Position numbers and translations under genes: made by a program
From: Deltaproteobacteria bacterium
Lineage (GTDB): Bacteria; Bdellovibrionota; FAC87; UBA2466
Reading direction: 5' to 3'
Assembly (NCBI GenBank): GCA_013205415.1
Contig: JABMMY010000181.1
Span: 1 to 6,852, forward strand
Length of the DNA stretch: 6,852 bases
The notes under the pieces: model-generated
The model's input: the letters and a program-made list of their open reading frames with translations, nothing else
What the model was told of the DNA's origin: nothing
Database searches by the model: none
Shown here: piece after piece, positions 6,520 to 6,852 of the stretch
Layout: each line of letters opens with the position of its first letter
Position numbering within the stretch: the first letter of the stretch is position 1

Positions 6520-6581
6520 TGACTTTTTTTCGACAATGCATAGGGTTAATGCGTGAAATACTCTTAGAACAGAATAATGAT

Positions 6582-6852
<271 letters not shown>

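Larger units (their letters stand above)
6414..6581 (-). other. 23S-5S intergenic spacer
   Basis: This transcribed spacer of about 168 bases holds the two inverted repeats listed separately. The part next to 23S (6525-6581) has only a small hairpin, GCAT at 6538-6541 with ATGC at 6549-6552. I see no tRNA gene in it. Confidence 0.85.

Noticed and set aside
6414..6581. tRNA gene in the 23S-5S spacer, suggested by the strong secondary structure
   Set aside because: There is no cloverleaf, no GTTC-type T-loop in the right place and no acceptor stem; the pairing is one long hairpin plus a shorter one.

Overview
This window appears to be an ordinary chromosomal segment from an AT-rich Gram-negative bacterium, read through the ends of several housekeeping loci. 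The type II secretion genes gspL-gspM-gspN imply an outer membrane. A PilM-like GspL followed by a long, AsmA-like GspN is the arrangement I associate with the former deltaproteobacteria, and Bdellovibrionota is my best guess. That placement is inference from gene style and base composition; no species call is possible from this sequence alone.

Layout. From 2 to 2446 on the plus strand lies the tail of a type II secretion operon: gspL (5' end outside the window), gspM and gspN, each separated by 3 bases. Convergent to it, on the minus strand (2493-4033), is a two-gene ABC-2 type transporter, ATPase first and permease second, joined by a 4-base GTGA overlap. Divergent from the ATPase across a 49-base gap is a ROK-family sugar kinase (4083-4979, plus), with a probable terminator hairpin overlapping its stop codon. 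A 500-base stretch (4980-5484) has no convincing gene. On the minus strand, signal peptidase I (lepB, 5485-6231) lies 18 bases downstream of the strong terminator of an rRNA operon. The 5S gene (6298-6413) and the 3' end of the 23S gene (6582 to the window end) follow on the same strand, separated by a 168-base spacer with two prominent inverted repeats.

How the genes relate. GspL, GspM and GspN are inner-membrane assembly-platform or periplasmic parts of one secretion machine. LepB is the general leader peptidase that would process Sec substrates, including those passed to that machine, but nothing links the loci beyond proximity. The ABC pair is a self-contained exporter of unknown substrate. 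The ROK kinase acts in sugar phosphorylation.

No novel defence, mobile or biosynthetic system is visible. The points most worth checking are: the long imperfect hairpin in the 23S-5S spacer, with a second inverted repeat abutting 5S; the very tight rrn terminator-lepB junction; and a pattern in which the three downstream genes of gene pairs or operons have clear Shine-Dalgarno sequences, while the three genes that seem to begin transcripts do not.
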